A stretch of DNA of 64,000 bases, taken from positions 1,984,001-2,048,000 of the forward strand of contig CP051237.1 of NCBI GenBank assembly GCA_017794825.1. Direction: 5' to 3'. The first letter of the stretch is position 1. Each line of letters opens with the position of its first letter. Shown here piece by piece: positions 51,968 through 61,133 of the stretch. Both the position numbers and the translations under genes were made by a program. The stretch comes from Pararhizobium sp. GTDB taxonomy: Bacteria; Pseudomonadota; Alphaproteobacteria; Rhizobiales; Rhizobiaceae. The notes beneath the pieces are model-generated. The model was given only the letters and a program-made list of their open reading frames with translations, had not been told where the DNA came from and ran no database searches.

Positions 51968-53836
51968 ATGGAAGCGTCTGCGTATAGCTACGAGACATTG
52001 CGGCGAACCACGGCGCCGGCGCTATTGTGCAAACGCGCCCGGAGCGACCCTTCCGGCGCGGCCTTTCGCGCCAAGCATCTCGGCATATATCGCGAACGTT
52101 CCTGGACCGACTATGCGGCGGCGGTCGCGCGTTGCGCGGCGGCGTTCGAAAAGCTTGGCCTCCGCAAGGGAGACCGGGTCGCGATCATGGGCGACCCTTG
52201 CGAGGAATGGGCGATCTCCGACCTCGCCGCACAGGCGATCGGCTGCATTACCTACGGCATCTACCCGACGGCCTCCACGGACGAGGTCGAGTATCAGATG
52301 CGCGACGGCGGCGCCTCCGTCTTCGTTTCCGAAGATCAGGAATATGTCGACAGGCTGCTCGCCGTGGCGGACAGGCTGCCGGACCTGCAGCATATCGTGG
52401 TCATAGACGACACGGCTCTGTTCGACTATGACGATCCGCGGCTGAAGACCTGGCGGAACCTCGTGGACGCCGAAAGCGCGGGGATCGACTGGCTTGAGAG
52501 AAAAGCCGGAGAGCTGGACCCCGAAGCCCCGGCCTTCATCGTCTACACGTCCGGGACGACGGGCGCGCCAAAAGGCGCCGTTGTCAGTCACGGCAAGCAC
52601 CTGGCGGCGACCTACAACATCGTCAACCACTATCCGATGCTGCGGGAGCGCGAACAGCGGACCGTCGCGTTTCTGCCGCTCTGCCATGTGCTTGGCCGCG
52701 ACATCGCGCTGACGCTACCGCTTTGTTCCAGGCTCGTCCCGCATTATAGCGAAGACGTCGAGGATCTTGCGACCACGATCTTCGAGGTCGCGCCGACGAT
52801 CCTGTTTTCCGTGCCGCGCTATCTGCAGAAATTCGCCTCGCAGATCCTTGTCGGCATTTCCAACTCGTCCGGCCTGAAACGCGGCGCCTATGAATTTGCG
52901 ATGCGCCGCGCCCGCCCGATCGCGGAGGCGCGATGGGAAGGCGACTATTCAGCCGCCGACGCCGCCGCGTTCAAACTGGCGTGGGTCTCCGTCTTTAGAC
53001 CGATCCTGAACAAACTCGGCTTCGACAAGCTGGAGCTGGTAATTTCCGGCGGCGCGCCGCTGCCGGCGGAGACGGCGACGCTGTGGCAGATATACGGCGT
53101 CAATGTCGTCGAGATGTACGGCCAGACCGAGACAGCCGGCGGCATCATCGCCGGTCAGAAAGGGCCGTTCTTCCGACCGGGGACCGTGGGCACGGTTCCC
53201 GAAGGCTGGGAGGCGCGGCTTGCCGATGACGGCGAAATCCAGGTCTCGAGCCCGGACCTTTTCGACGGCTACTGGAACAACGAAGATGCGACGCGCGAAA
53301 GTTTCACCAAAGACGGATGGCTGAAAACCGGAGACATCGGCAAGCTGGAAGACGGCGCCCTGCGCCTGATCGACCGGGCGCGCGATTTCCTGGTGACCTC
53401 CGGCGGCAAGACGATTTCGCCGGCCTATGTCGAAAACATCATGCGGGCGAGCCCCTATCTCAGCGAAATCATCGTCTTCGGTCACGGACGGAAATATCTG
53501 GCGGCGCTCGTCGAGATCGATTTCGACATGGTGTCGGACTGGGCGCGCGCCAACGACATCGCCTATTCAGGCTTTACAAATCTCGCGGAAAATCCGCGTA
53601 CGCGAGACCTCATCGCAGGCGAGATCGCGCGCGGCAACGAGAAACTCGCCCGAGTCGAACAAATCAAGCAGTTTCGGATACTGCCCAAGGTTCTCGACCC
53701 TGAAGAGGAAGGCGAACCCGTGACGCCGACGCGCAAGGTCAAGCGCACGCAGATGTACGAGCGGTTCAAAACGCTTGTCGACGAGATGTATGACGACAGG
53801 GAAGAGCGAATGGTCGCGGCCGCTGTCGGGGAGTAG
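51968..53836 (+). CDS. AMP-dependent acyl-CoA synthetase (FadD15-like)
   Basis: A 622-residue ANL-family ligase of the long bacterial/mammalian long-chain type. P-loop FIVYTSGTTGAPKGAVVSHG, EMYGQTETAGG (A5), LKTGDIGKLEDGALRLIDRA then RDFLVTSGGKTISPAYVEN (A8) are present. It activates a carboxylic acid to its CoA ester. In clusters with Liv-type importers such ligases may act on the imported aromatic or branched acid. The start is uncertain: TTG 51947 has GGAGG close by; ATG 51965 and 51968 follow GGGAG. Confidence 0.86.
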   Translation: MEASAYSYETLRRTTAPALLCKRARSDPSGAAFRAKHLGIYRERSWTDYAAAVARCAAAFEKLGLRKGDRVAIMGDPCEEWAISDLAAQAIGCITYGIYPTASTDEVEYQMRDGGASVFVSEDQEYVDRLLAVADRLPDLQHIVVIDDTALFDYDDPRLKTWRNLVDAESAGIDWLERKAGELDPEAPAFIVYTSGTTGAPKGAVVSHGKHLAATYNIVNHYPMLREREQRTVAFLPLCHVLGRDIALTLPLCSRLVPHYSEDVEDLATTIFEVAPTILFSVPRYLQKFASQILVGISNSSGLKRGAYEFAMRRARPIAEARWEGDYSAADAAAFKLAWVSVFRPILNKLGFDKLELVISGGAPLPAETATLWQIYGVNVVEMYGQTETAGGIIAGQKGPFFRPGTVGTVPEGWEARLADDGEIQVSSPDLFDGYWNNEDATRESFTKDGWLKTGDIGKLEDGALRLIDRARDFLVTSGGKTISPAYVENIMRASPYLSEIIVFGHGRKYLAALVEIDFDMVSDWARANDIAYSGFTNLAENPRTRDLIAGEIARGNEKLARVEQIKQFRILPKVLDPEEEGEPVTPTRKVKRTQMYERFKTLVDEMYDDREERMVAAAVGE

Positions 53837-53882
53837 CACGACAATCGCGGCCATATCCGGTCGCGACACAAAGGGAGGAAGC

Positions 53883-55046
53883 ATGATGATGAAGAAATGG
53901 ATAGCCGTTCTGGGACTGGCGACGGCGGGTTTCGCCGTGTCGTCCGCAAACGCCCAGGAAAGCGTGAAGATTGGCCTGACGGGAGCGCTGACCGGGCCGG
54001 TCGCCGGCACCTATGCGCCGGCGGTTGAAGGTCTGCGGCTTTATATCGACAAGGTCAACGCCGCCGGCGGCGTCGACGGAAAGCCCATCGAGCTGCTCAT
54101 TCAGGACGACGGCGCCGAGCCGTCCAAGGCCGCCGCCAACGCCAAACGGTTCCTGACCCAGGACGATGTGGCGATGATGATCAATTCCAGCCTGTCGTCG
54201 ACCTATGCGCCGACGATCGCCGAGGCAAAGCGCAACGGCGTCCCGCTGCTGTTTGCAGCGTCGGTCTGCCCGGCCGAGGTTTTTCCGCCAGCCGACCCGA
54301 ACCTGTTTTGCACGACGGCTTTCGGCGCCAAGTATGACAGCCGCGCCGCCCTCGGTTTCATCGAAGGCAAGTCGGGCGCCGATGTGAAGCTGGGACTGCA
54401 CGCCATGGCGATTCCGGTTTCCCGCGGCGAGATCGACTTCGCCGAGGAGCTCGGCAAGGAAATGGGCATGACGCCTGTCTCCAAGGAAATCACGCCGCCG
54501 CCGACGCCCGACTACACGCCATTCGCAACGAACATCAACAATGCGGACGCCGAATGGGTCTGGTCCTGGGCGCCCTGGGTCGCGCAGATCAAGACCTTCG
54601 AGGCATTGCGCCGGCTCGGCTGGGAAGGCGATTACCTCGCCTATGCGCATCTGGAAGCGGAAGGAGAACTGGAACGCGTCAAGGATCCGGAGTTCTTCGT
54701 CGTCGGCGCCAACGCCCTGTTTTCCGAAGGTCTTCCGGTCATGGCGGACATTATGTCGGCGGCCGAAGGCTCCAGCTATCCCGCCAACCAGATGACCGAG
54801 GGCTGGATCGCCGGCATGGTCATCGAAGCCGCCCTGAAGGCCGCGAGCGATCCGACATCGGCCGAATCCGTTCGCGAAGCCATGTCGAACATCAGCGTCG
54901 ACATGCAGGGTCTGCGCGGCGGACCGCTGGAATGGACCGCCGACAACCACTTCCGCACACAGCAGAACTACCGGGTCTATCGCTGGAACCCGGACAGCGA
55001 AAGCATCGAAACGGTCCAGGACTGGACGCCCTTCGACGTCCAGTAA
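53883..55046 (+). CDS. ABC transporter substrate-binding protein, LivK-like
   Basis: A 387-residue periplasmic receptor. A Sec signal (MMMKKWIAVLGLATAGFAVS) ends at ANAQE. SVKIGLTGALTGPVAGTYAP and DKVNAAGGVDGKPIELLIQD are the Leu/Ile/Val-binding-protein hallmarks. It ends NYRVYRWNPDSESIETVQDW. This branch often binds aromatic acids, not amino acids. AGGGAGGA precedes ATG 53883. The four other importer genes follow. Confidence 0.9.
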   Translation: MMMKKWIAVLGLATAGFAVSSANAQESVKIGLTGALTGPVAGTYAPAVEGLRLYIDKVNAAGGVDGKPIELLIQDDGAEPSKAAANAKRFLTQDDVAMMINSSLSSTYAPTIAEAKRNGVPLLFAASVCPAEVFPPADPNLFCTTAFGAKYDSRAALGFIEGKSGADVKLGLHAMAIPVSRGEIDFAEELGKEMGMTPVSKEITPPPTPDYTPFATNINNADAEWVWSWAPWVAQIKTFEALRRLGWEGDYLAYAHLEAEGELERVKDPEFFVVGANALFSEGLPVMADIMSAAEGSSYPANQMTEGWIAGMVIEAALKAASDPTSAESVREAMSNISVDMQGLRGGPLEWTADNHFRTQQNYRVYRWNPDSESIETVQDWTPFDVQ

Positions 55047-55076
55047 GTTCAGCACAGAGTAATAGGGGCGGATCGC

Positions 55077-55949
55077 TTGCAATTCGTAGTCAATATCATG
55101 GTGCTTGCGGCGATCTACGCCCTGATCGCGTGCGGTTATGTGCTGATCTACCGGGTCAGCCGGGTCCTCAATCTCGCCCATGGCGAACTGATGATGCTCG
55201 GCGCCTATCTGCTGGTGGCGACAGCTTCGGCTTTTGCCGCCAGTCCCCTTATGGCCGTCGTCTTCGCCGCAGTCATGAGCCTTGCGGTCGGCGGCATGGT
55301 CTATCTGTTTCTCATGCGTCGAATGACCGGAGAGACGGTGCTGGCCGCCGTCCTGACGACGGTGGCGCTCGGCATTCTGATCCGCGGTCTCATCGTACTC
55401 TTCTGGTCGGCGCAGCAGCAACATCCGCGCGCCATGCTTGGCTGGGACAATCCGGTCATCGTGCTGCCGGGCGACGCCCGCATCTCGCTCTATTCCGCAC
55501 TGCTGATCGTCGCCACCGTCATCGTCTACGGCGGGCTGTTTCTCTTCCTGCGGTTCGGGCGCTGGGGCATCCGCATGCGCGCGGCGGGGCAGAACCCGCT
55601 GCTCGCCGCCCAGCGCGGCATCAACCTGCACGCCGTCTTCGCGCTCGCCTGGGGTCTGTCAACCTTTACCGGCGCGATCGCCGGCATGCTGATCGCGCTC
55701 GATTCCGGCCTCGACAGCACCATGACGATGATCGGGCTGAAGGCCTTTCCGGCCGCCCTTGTCGGCGGGCTCGACAGCCTCGTCGGAGCGCTGATCGGCG
55801 CCCTCATCATCGCCGGAGCGGAAGTCGGCGTCATCCGGTTCATCGATCCGCTGCTTGCCGACGTCGTGCCATTCATCGTTCTCATCGTGATGCTGGTGAT
55901 CCGGCCATGGGGATTGTTCGGCACCCGGGAGGAACTCGACCGTGTCTAA
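55077..55949 (+). CDS. branched-chain-type ABC transporter permease (LivH-like)
   Basis: A 290-residue membrane subunit. VLAAIYALIACGYVLIYRVS then RVLNLAHGELMMLGAYL is the LivH start, and LVGGLDSLVGALIGALIIAG is its late conserved loop. The start is TTG 55077 with a weak AGGGG upstream; an ATG at 55098 would cut into the first helix. Its 3' end overlaps LivM by eight bases. Confidence 0.9.
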   Translation: MQFVVNIMVLAAIYALIACGYVLIYRVSRVLNLAHGELMMLGAYLLVATASAFAASPLMAVVFAAVMSLAVGGMVYLFLMRRMTGETVLAAVLTTVALGILIRGLIVLFWSAQQQHPRAMLGWDNPVIVLPGDARISLYSALLIVATVIVYGGLFLFLRFGRWGIRMRAAGQNPLLAAQRGINLHAVFALAWGLSTFTGAIAGMLIALDSGLDSTMTMIGLKAFPAALVGGLDSLVGALIGALIIAGAEVGVIRFIDPLLADVVPFIVLIVMLVIRPWGLFGTREELDRV

Positions 55950-57021
55950 GCCGCTGCCGTCCGCCAGCGGCCATTTCCGCCGCAGCTACGCCGACGAATT
56001 CCGTCTGATCGAGACCCGGTTCGCGAAGGCGATGACCCTTGTCTTCGCGGTCTTCCTGATCGGCTTTCCCTTCGTGGCCTCGCCTTTCTACGTGGACCTC
56101 GCGACACAGGTCTTCCTGGCGTCGATCGGCGCGCTCGCCCTGATGCTTTTGACCGGCATCGCCGGCCAGATCAGCCTCGGCCACGCCGGGCTGCTGGCGG
56201 CCGGCGCCTTTACCGCCGGCATTCTCTACAAGGAGACGGCGGCGCCCTTCTGGATCACGATACCGGCTTCCGCCGTTACGGGCGCGGTGCTCGGCATCGT
56301 CTTCGGCCTGCCGTCACTGAGGTTACGCGGGCTCTACCTTGCCGTTTCGACGCTGGCTCTGCATTTCGTCGTCGTCTATCTCGGCGGCGAGTACGAAACC
56401 CGCCGCGGCTATTCCACCGGAATCCTCGTCGATCCGCCCGTCGTTTTCGGCTTCGAAATCTATTCGCCGCGCATCTGGTATTTCGTGCTGGCGGCGGCTG
56501 CGGGGATTGCGCTTCTCGTCTCGATCAACCTGATGCGTTCGCGCTCCGGGCGCGCCTGGCGGGCGATCCATTCAAACGAGACTGTTGCCGAGGCGCTCGG
56601 CATCGACATGGCGCGCTACAAGCTTCTCGCCTTCGTCATATCCTCCGCCATGACGTCCGTCGCCGGCGCGCTCTTCGCCTATTATCGCGGCTTCGTCTCC
56701 ATCGAGGCGTTTTCGCTCTATCTGACCATCCAGTACGTGGCGATGATCATCATCGGCGGCATGGGCAACCTGCTTGGCGCCCTCCTCGGCGCCGTCTTCG
56801 TAACGTTGTTCCCCTATCTGATCGAGGGTCTGATGAGCGCCCTGCCCGGCGCCGACCGGCTGGCCGGCTCGGTGTTTGCGGTGAACTACGCAGCTTTCGG
56901 CTTCGTCATGATCCTTTTCCTGGTGTTCGAACCGCAAGGGCTCGTCGGGATCTGGCGCAGGGTCCGCAACTACTTCCTTCTCTGGCCTTTCAAACACAAG
57001 GCGCTCGGAGGCTCCTCGTGA
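55942..57021 (+). CDS. branched-chain-type ABC transporter permease (LivM-like)
   Basis: A 359-residue membrane subunit with a hydrophilic N-terminus of about 30 residues. LLTGIAGQISLGHAGLLAAG and RSGRAWRAIHSNETVAEALG are LivM markers. The GTG start at 55942 is preceded by GGGAGGA and overlaps LivH. It overlaps LivF by four bases. Confidence 0.9.
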   Translation: MSKPLPSASGHFRRSYADEFRLIETRFAKAMTLVFAVFLIGFPFVASPFYVDLATQVFLASIGALALMLLTGIAGQISLGHAGLLAAGAFTAGILYKETAAPFWITIPASAVTGAVLGIVFGLPSLRLRGLYLAVSTLALHFVVVYLGGEYETRRGYSTGILVDPPVVFGFEIYSPRIWYFVLAAAAGIALLVSINLMRSRSGRAWRAIHSNETVAEALGIDMARYKLLAFVISSAMTSVAGALFAYYRGFVSIEAFSLYLTIQYVAMIIIGGMGNLLGALLGAVFVTLFPYLIEGLMSALPGADRLAGSVFAVNYAAFGFVMILFLVFEPQGLVGIWRRVRNYFLLWPFKHKALGGSS

Positions 57022-57821
57022 ACGGGACGGCGCTGCTGGAGGTCGACAAGCTCGAAGTGGTCTACCAGCGGGCGATCACCGCGATCCAGGGCGTGACGCT
57101 TGCGGTGAGGAAAGGCCAGATCGTCGCCCTTCTCGGCACCAACGGAGCCGGCAAGACTACGACGCTTCGCGCGATCTCGGGCTTTCTCGGCCTCGACGAC
57201 GCCCGCGTGACCGAGGGCGCCGTCCGCTTTCGGGGAAGCCGGCTCGAAAACCGGCCGCCGCACGAGATCACTCGGCGCGGACTGTCGCTCGTTCCCGAAC
57301 GCGACAAGGTCTTCCCCAACCTCACTGTGGCCGAAAACCTCCAGGCCGTCGTCAGACGCGGACGATCCGGCGACGCACGCGTCATGGACGACGCCGCGTA
57401 TCACTTCTTTCCGAAGCTGAAGGAGCTGCGAAAACGCGAGGCCGGCCTGCTTTCGGGCGGCGAGCGGCAGATGCTGGCCATCGCAGCCGGCCTGATGTGC
57501 GAGCCGGACCTGTTGCTGATCGACGAACTTTCGCTCGGCCTTGCGCCGGTCGCCGTCGAAAACCTGACGCAGAGCCTCGTCAGCATCCGCGACGAACTCG
57601 CCATCAGCATCCTGCTGGTCGAACAGAGCGCCGGCGTGGCGCTCAGGATCGCCGACTACGGCTATGTGCTGGAGAACGGCCGGATCGTGCTTGACGGCGA
57701 CGCCGAGAGGCTGACGCGCCATGCCGATATCCAGGAATTCTATCTCGGTCAGGCGAGCGGCAACCGGCGCAGCTACCGCGATGTCAAACAATACCGCAGA
57801 AGTCGGAGGTGGTATGGCTGA
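57018..57821 (+). CDS. branched-chain-type ABC transporter ATP-binding protein (LivF-like)
   Basis: A 267-residue ATPase. Walker A LLGTNGAGKTTTL, signature LLSGGERQMLAIAAGL and Walker B LLLIDELSLGLAPVAV are present. The usual proline after the Walker B glutamate is replaced by leucine (DEL), which is unusual but keeps the catalytic Glu. GTG start overlaps the LivM stop. The order F before G differs from the common G-F order. Confidence 0.9.
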   Translation: MNGTALLEVDKLEVVYQRAITAIQGVTLAVRKGQIVALLGTNGAGKTTTLRAISGFLGLDDARVTEGAVRFRGSRLENRPPHEITRRGLSLVPERDKVFPNLTVAENLQAVVRRGRSGDARVMDDAAYHFFPKLKELRKREAGLLSGGERQMLAIAAGLMCEPDLLLIDELSLGLAPVAVENLTQSLVSIRDELAISILLVEQSAGVALRIADYGYVLENGRIVLDGDAERLTRHADIQEFYLGQASGNRRSYRDVKQYRRSRRWYG

Positions 57822-58578
57822 GCTCGACGTTTCCGGCCTCGTCCTGCGCTTCGGCGGGCTGCAGGTGCTGGACGACGTGTCGTTCAGCGTCGCTCCCGGC
57901 GAGCTCTTCGCCCTCATCGGCCCGAACGGCGCCGGCAAGACCAGCGTGCTCAACTGCATCAGCGGCATCTATCGTCCAAGCGCCGGTTCGATCCGCTTCG
58001 ACGGACGCGATCTCATCGGCCTGAAACCGCACTCGATCGCCCGGGCAGGTCTCGCCCGCACCTTCCAGCACGGCGAGATGTTCCGCGACATGAGCGTGGT
58101 CGACAATCTGCTTGCCGGCCGGCACGCCCGGTTCAGGACGAACCCGTTCGCCGAGGCGCTGTTCCTGCCCTCCGTACGCCGGGCGGAACTCGCCCATCGC
58201 GAGGCCGTCGAACGCATCATCGAATTCGTCGAACTGGAGCGCTACCGGCATGCGCCTGTCGGCGGACTGCCCTTCGGCATCCAGAAACTCGCCGGCTTCG
58301 CCCGGGCGCTCGCGCTGGAACCAAAGTTCCTGCTGCTCGACGAACCATCTGCGGGGCTCAATCGCGACGAACGCGAGGACCTCGCCCGCTTCCTGCTCCG
58401 CGTCAAGCACGATCTCGGCCTGCCGATGATCTGGATCGAACATGACATGCAGATGGTGTCGGACCTGGCCGACCGGCTGCATGTGCTCGACTACGGCCGG
58501 ACGATCGCCTCCGGCGGGCCGGACGACGTGCTGAACGATCCAGCAGTCGTCAGCGCCTATCTGGGAACCGTGGAATAG
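57814..58578 (+). CDS. branched-chain-type ABC transporter ATP-binding protein (LivG-like)
   Basis: A 254-residue ATPase. Walker A LIGPNGAGKTSVLNCISGIY, a degenerate signature LPFGIQKLAGFARALALEP and Walker B FLLLDEPSAGLNRDE are visible. LivG-type proteins often have a non-canonical signature. I start at ATG 57814 because GGAGGT lies three bases upstream; ATG 57781 would add 11 residues inside livF. It ends flush against the convergent SMP-30 gene. Confidence 0.9.
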   Translation: MAELDVSGLVLRFGGLQVLDDVSFSVAPGELFALIGPNGAGKTSVLNCISGIYRPSAGSIRFDGRDLIGLKPHSIARAGLARTFQHGEMFRDMSVVDNLLAGRHARFRTNPFAEALFLPSVRRAELAHREAVERIIEFVELERYRHAPVGGLPFGIQKLAGFARALALEPKFLLLDEPSAGLNRDEREDLARFLLRVKHDLGLPMIWIEHDMQMVSDLADRLHVLDYGRTIASGGPDDVLNDPAVVSAYLGTVE

Positions 58579-59484
58579 CTATATTCCGCGAGCGTTCACA
58601 TAGACCGAGCGAAGGGTCGTCGTCGCGCAGATGAACAGGCGATTGCGCTTCGGGCCACCGAAACAGATATTCGAAACGACCTGATCGATCAGGATCTTTC
58701 CGAGCAACTTGCCGTTCGGCGCAAAGCAATGGACGCCATCACCGGCGGACGACCAGATATTGCCGTTGGTATCGACGCGGAAACCGTCGAAAAAGCCTTC
58801 GCTACAGGTCACGAAATCCGTTCCGGCGCCGACCGATTTCCCATCCTTCTTGACTGGATAAACCCTGATGACCGGTTCACAGTCCGGATAATGCGTCCCG
58901 CCCGTATCGGCGACGTAGAGCAGGCTCTCGTCGGGAGAGAAGGCAAGACCGTTCGGCTGCTTCATGTCCGAAATCACGCGCGTGATCCCGCCCGCCTGAT
59001 CGATGCGGTAGACATGACAGCCGTCCTGTTCCACAGGCGCCGCGTCGCCCTCATAGTCGCTGTCGACGCCATAGGAAGGATCGGTGAACCAGATCGACCC
59101 GTCCGATTTGACGGTCACGTCATTGGGCGAGTTGAGCGGCTTGCCGTCAAAACTGTCGGCCAGGATCGTCCGGTTGCCGTCGTGTTCATAACGGCTGATA
59201 CAGCGACCGCGATGTTCGCAGGCGATCATCCGGCCCTGGAAATCGACTGTATGTCCGTTCTGGTTTCGGCAGGGGTGTTCGAACACGGCCACGGCGCCGT
59301 TCATCTCGTCCCAGCGCATAATCCGGTCATTGGGAATGTCAGACCAGATGACGTAACGTCCGGCGGGAAAATAGGCTGGTCCTTCGGTCCAGCGTCCGCC
59401 GTCCCAGAGAACTTCCGGACCGGCGTTGATGTGGATGAGACCCGCAAAACGCTCGTCAAGGATCAGATAGTCGGATGCAGGCAA
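58579..59484 (-). CDS. SMP-30/gluconolactonase family protein (paralogue 2)
   Basis: A 301-residue six-bladed propeller hydrolase. Motifs: GGRWTEGPAYFPAGRYVIWS (metal Glu), LNSPNDVTVKSDGSIWFTDP (metal Asn, Asp) and EGFFDGFRVDTNGNIWSSAG, typical of gluconolactonases. I start at TTG 59484 because GGGGGA is seven bases upstream; another TTG at 59529 lacks a ribosome site. It is 143 bp after the amidohydrolase gene, the last of its cluster. Confidence 0.83.
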   Translation of the reverse strand: MPASDYLILDERFAGLIHINAGPEVLWDGGRWTEGPAYFPAGRYVIWSDIPNDRIMRWDEMNGAVAVFEHPCRNQNGHTVDFQGRMIACEHRGRCISRYEHDGNRTILADSFDGKPLNSPNDVTVKSDGSIWFTDPSYGVDSDYEGDAAPVEQDGCHVYRIDQAGGITRVISDMKQPNGLAFSPDESLLYVADTGGTHYPDCEPVIRVYPVKKDGKSVGAGTDFVTCSEGFFDGFRVDTNGNIWSSAGDGVHCFAPNGKLLGKILIDQVVSNICFGGPKRNRLFICATTTLRSVYVNARGI

Positions 59485-59627
59485 CGTGTTTCCCCCGGAG
59501 TGTCGCTCCCACGCGCAAGCTACCCGCAAATGTCATCGCCGTCCAGAAAGCAGAGGATAGCTCGCGACTACGCGACATTGGCCATTGACGCCCGGCTTTC
59601 GGCCCGCATCCGCTTGTTGCGTCCCGC

Positions 59628-60650
59628 TCAGGCTGCCTGGAAACCTTCAAGAACGCTCGCCAGATTGGCGCCCAATCCGTCGCAGAGATAGCCGCCCTCC
59701 TGAACGAAGAGCACCGGCGCGCCGAACGAAGCGATGGCGCCGCCGATCGCGCCAAAACCGCCTGTCGTGACCGCCAGACCCCTGAGCGGATCATTCTCGT
59801 AGGCGTCGAGGCCGAGCGCGACAACGATGACGTCGGCGCCGAAGTCGGAAATCCGCTCGAGACCGGATTTCAGAGCTCTCATGTAGTCGCCGTCGCCAGT
59901 CCCGCGCGCCAATGGCAGGTTGAGATTGAAACCCAGCCCCTCGCCTTCGCCGCGTTCGTGGGCATGGCCCCAGAAGAACGGATAAAAGCGAACGGGATCG
60001 GCGTGGATCGAAACAGTCAGGACATCGCTGTGCCGGTAAAAAATGCCCTGCGTTCCATTCCCGTGATGAACGTCGACGTCGAGGATTGCCGGCCGCAGAC
60101 CCTTGCCGGCCAGATAGCGGGCGGCGATGGCGCTGTTGTTGAGGAAGCAGAAGCCGCCTGCCAGATCGCCGAAGGCGTGATGGCCGGGCGGACGGCTCAG
60201 CGCGTAGACGGCGCGTTCTCCGCCCAGGATCGCCGCCGCGCCGGAAACGGCACTCTGAGCCGACCAGTAGGCCGACGCCCAAGTGTCGGCGGAGATGGGG
60301 CAGGCCGTGTCTGCCTGGTGGAATCCGGCTTGCCCAACCGCCGAGCGGGGATAGCTGGCGGTTCGGTTATCCGGATGCACATTGGGAATCACCTCATCGG
60401 AAGCACCCTCGATCCGTGTCCAGCGTTCGTGGATCGTCCTGAGAAAGACCAGATATTCAGGCGAATGGACGGCCGCGATCGGACCCTGACCGTGATCGTC
60501 AGGCGCCTCGAACACACAACCGGCGGCTTCGGCCCCGGCCTGCAGCACCTCGACCCTGCGGGGCTGTTCGGGATTCTGCAATATGGCGCCGTTTGCCATG
60601 AAATGTTTCGGATCGTGTCGCGCCTGGCGCGGATCAACTATCGCCTTCAT
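59628..60650 (-). CDS. acetylpolyamine amidohydrolase/histone deacetylase family
   Basis: A 340-residue arginase/deacetylase-fold zinc enzyme. Active-site motifs RPPGHHAFGDLAGGFCFLNN (H158/H159), AILDVDVHHGNGTQ (zinc Asp and His) and ALGLDAYENDPLRG (zinc Asp) are complete. Sequence and the N-terminal MKAIVDPRQARHDPKHFM start match acetylpolyamine amidohydrolases (AphA type). It removes acetyl groups from acetylated polyamines or similar amines. It overlaps the GNAT gene by 17 bases. Confidence 0.88.
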   Translation of the reverse strand: MKAIVDPRQARHDPKHFMANGAILQNPEQPRRVEVLQAGAEAAGCVFEAPDDHGQGPIAAVHSPEYLVFLRTIHERWTRIEGASDEVIPNVHPDNRTASYPRSAVGQAGFHQADTACPISADTWASAYWSAQSAVSGAAAILGGERAVYALSRPPGHHAFGDLAGGFCFLNNSAIAARYLAGKGLRPAILDVDVHHGNGTQGIFYRHSDVLTVSIHADPVRFYPFFWGHAHERGEGEGLGFNLNLPLARGTGDGDYMRALKSGLERISDFGADVIVVALGLDAYENDPLRGLAVTTGGFGAIGGAIASFGAPVLFVQEGGYLCDGLGANLASVLEGFQAA

Positions 60651-61131
60651 CGTCTATCCCTGAAAGTGCCTGCAATTGCTGTCCGGAGAGGATCAGATAA
60701 TGTTCCTCGTCGTTTTCCATGAATCCGAGCTTCTCGTAAAAGGCGCGGGCGCCCGTGTTGTCGTGATAGACGGTCAATCTGATGTAGGTCGCGCCCCAGC
60801 GCTCTTTTGCATCGTCGAGGGCGGCCGCCAGCAGACGCCGGCCGAGACCGGAGCCGCGGACAGCGTCGCTGACCCACAGATCCGAAACATAGATCCCGGA
60901 AGCGCCGCGCACGGTGGAAAACACGGGCGAATACAGGGCGACGCCCGAAACCCTGTCGTCCCGTTCGGCGACAAGGGCCCGGAAGCTCGGTTGATCCCCA
61001 AAGCCTGCGCGCCGCAAATCGTCGGCGGTCGCCTTGTGGCTATCGCCCATATGCGCCGAGAGGTTGCGAAGCGCCGCATCGAGCGCCTCGACATCCGCGG
61101 TCGTCGCCGGTCTGATTTTATCACAGGTCAT
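60634..61131 (-). CDS. GNAT family N-acetyltransferase
   Basis: A 165-residue GCN5-related acetyltransferase. The acetyl-CoA motif A is VSDLWVSDAVRGSGLGRRLL (R-x-x-G-x-G), followed by motif B RAFYEKLGFMEND. The acceptor is unknown; diamine acetyltransferases share this size and Y-x-K-L-G-F end. Its location between BKACE and the deacetylase suggests an acetylated intermediate, or control of one. It starts two bases after the BKACE stop. Confidence 0.85.
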   Translation of the reverse strand: MTCDKIRPATTADVEALDAALRNLSAHMGDSHKATADDLRRAGFGDQPSFRALVAERDDRVSGVALYSPVFSTVRGASGIYVSDLWVSDAVRGSGLGRRLLAAALDDAKERWGATYIRLTVYHDNTGARAFYEKLGFMENDEEHYLILSGQQLQALSGIDDEGDS

Positions 61132-61133
61132 GG

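Noticed and set aside
53766..55631. A 621-codon frame antisense to the Liv genes
   Set aside because: Shadow of livK/livH-type genes with an H/R/D-rich composition.
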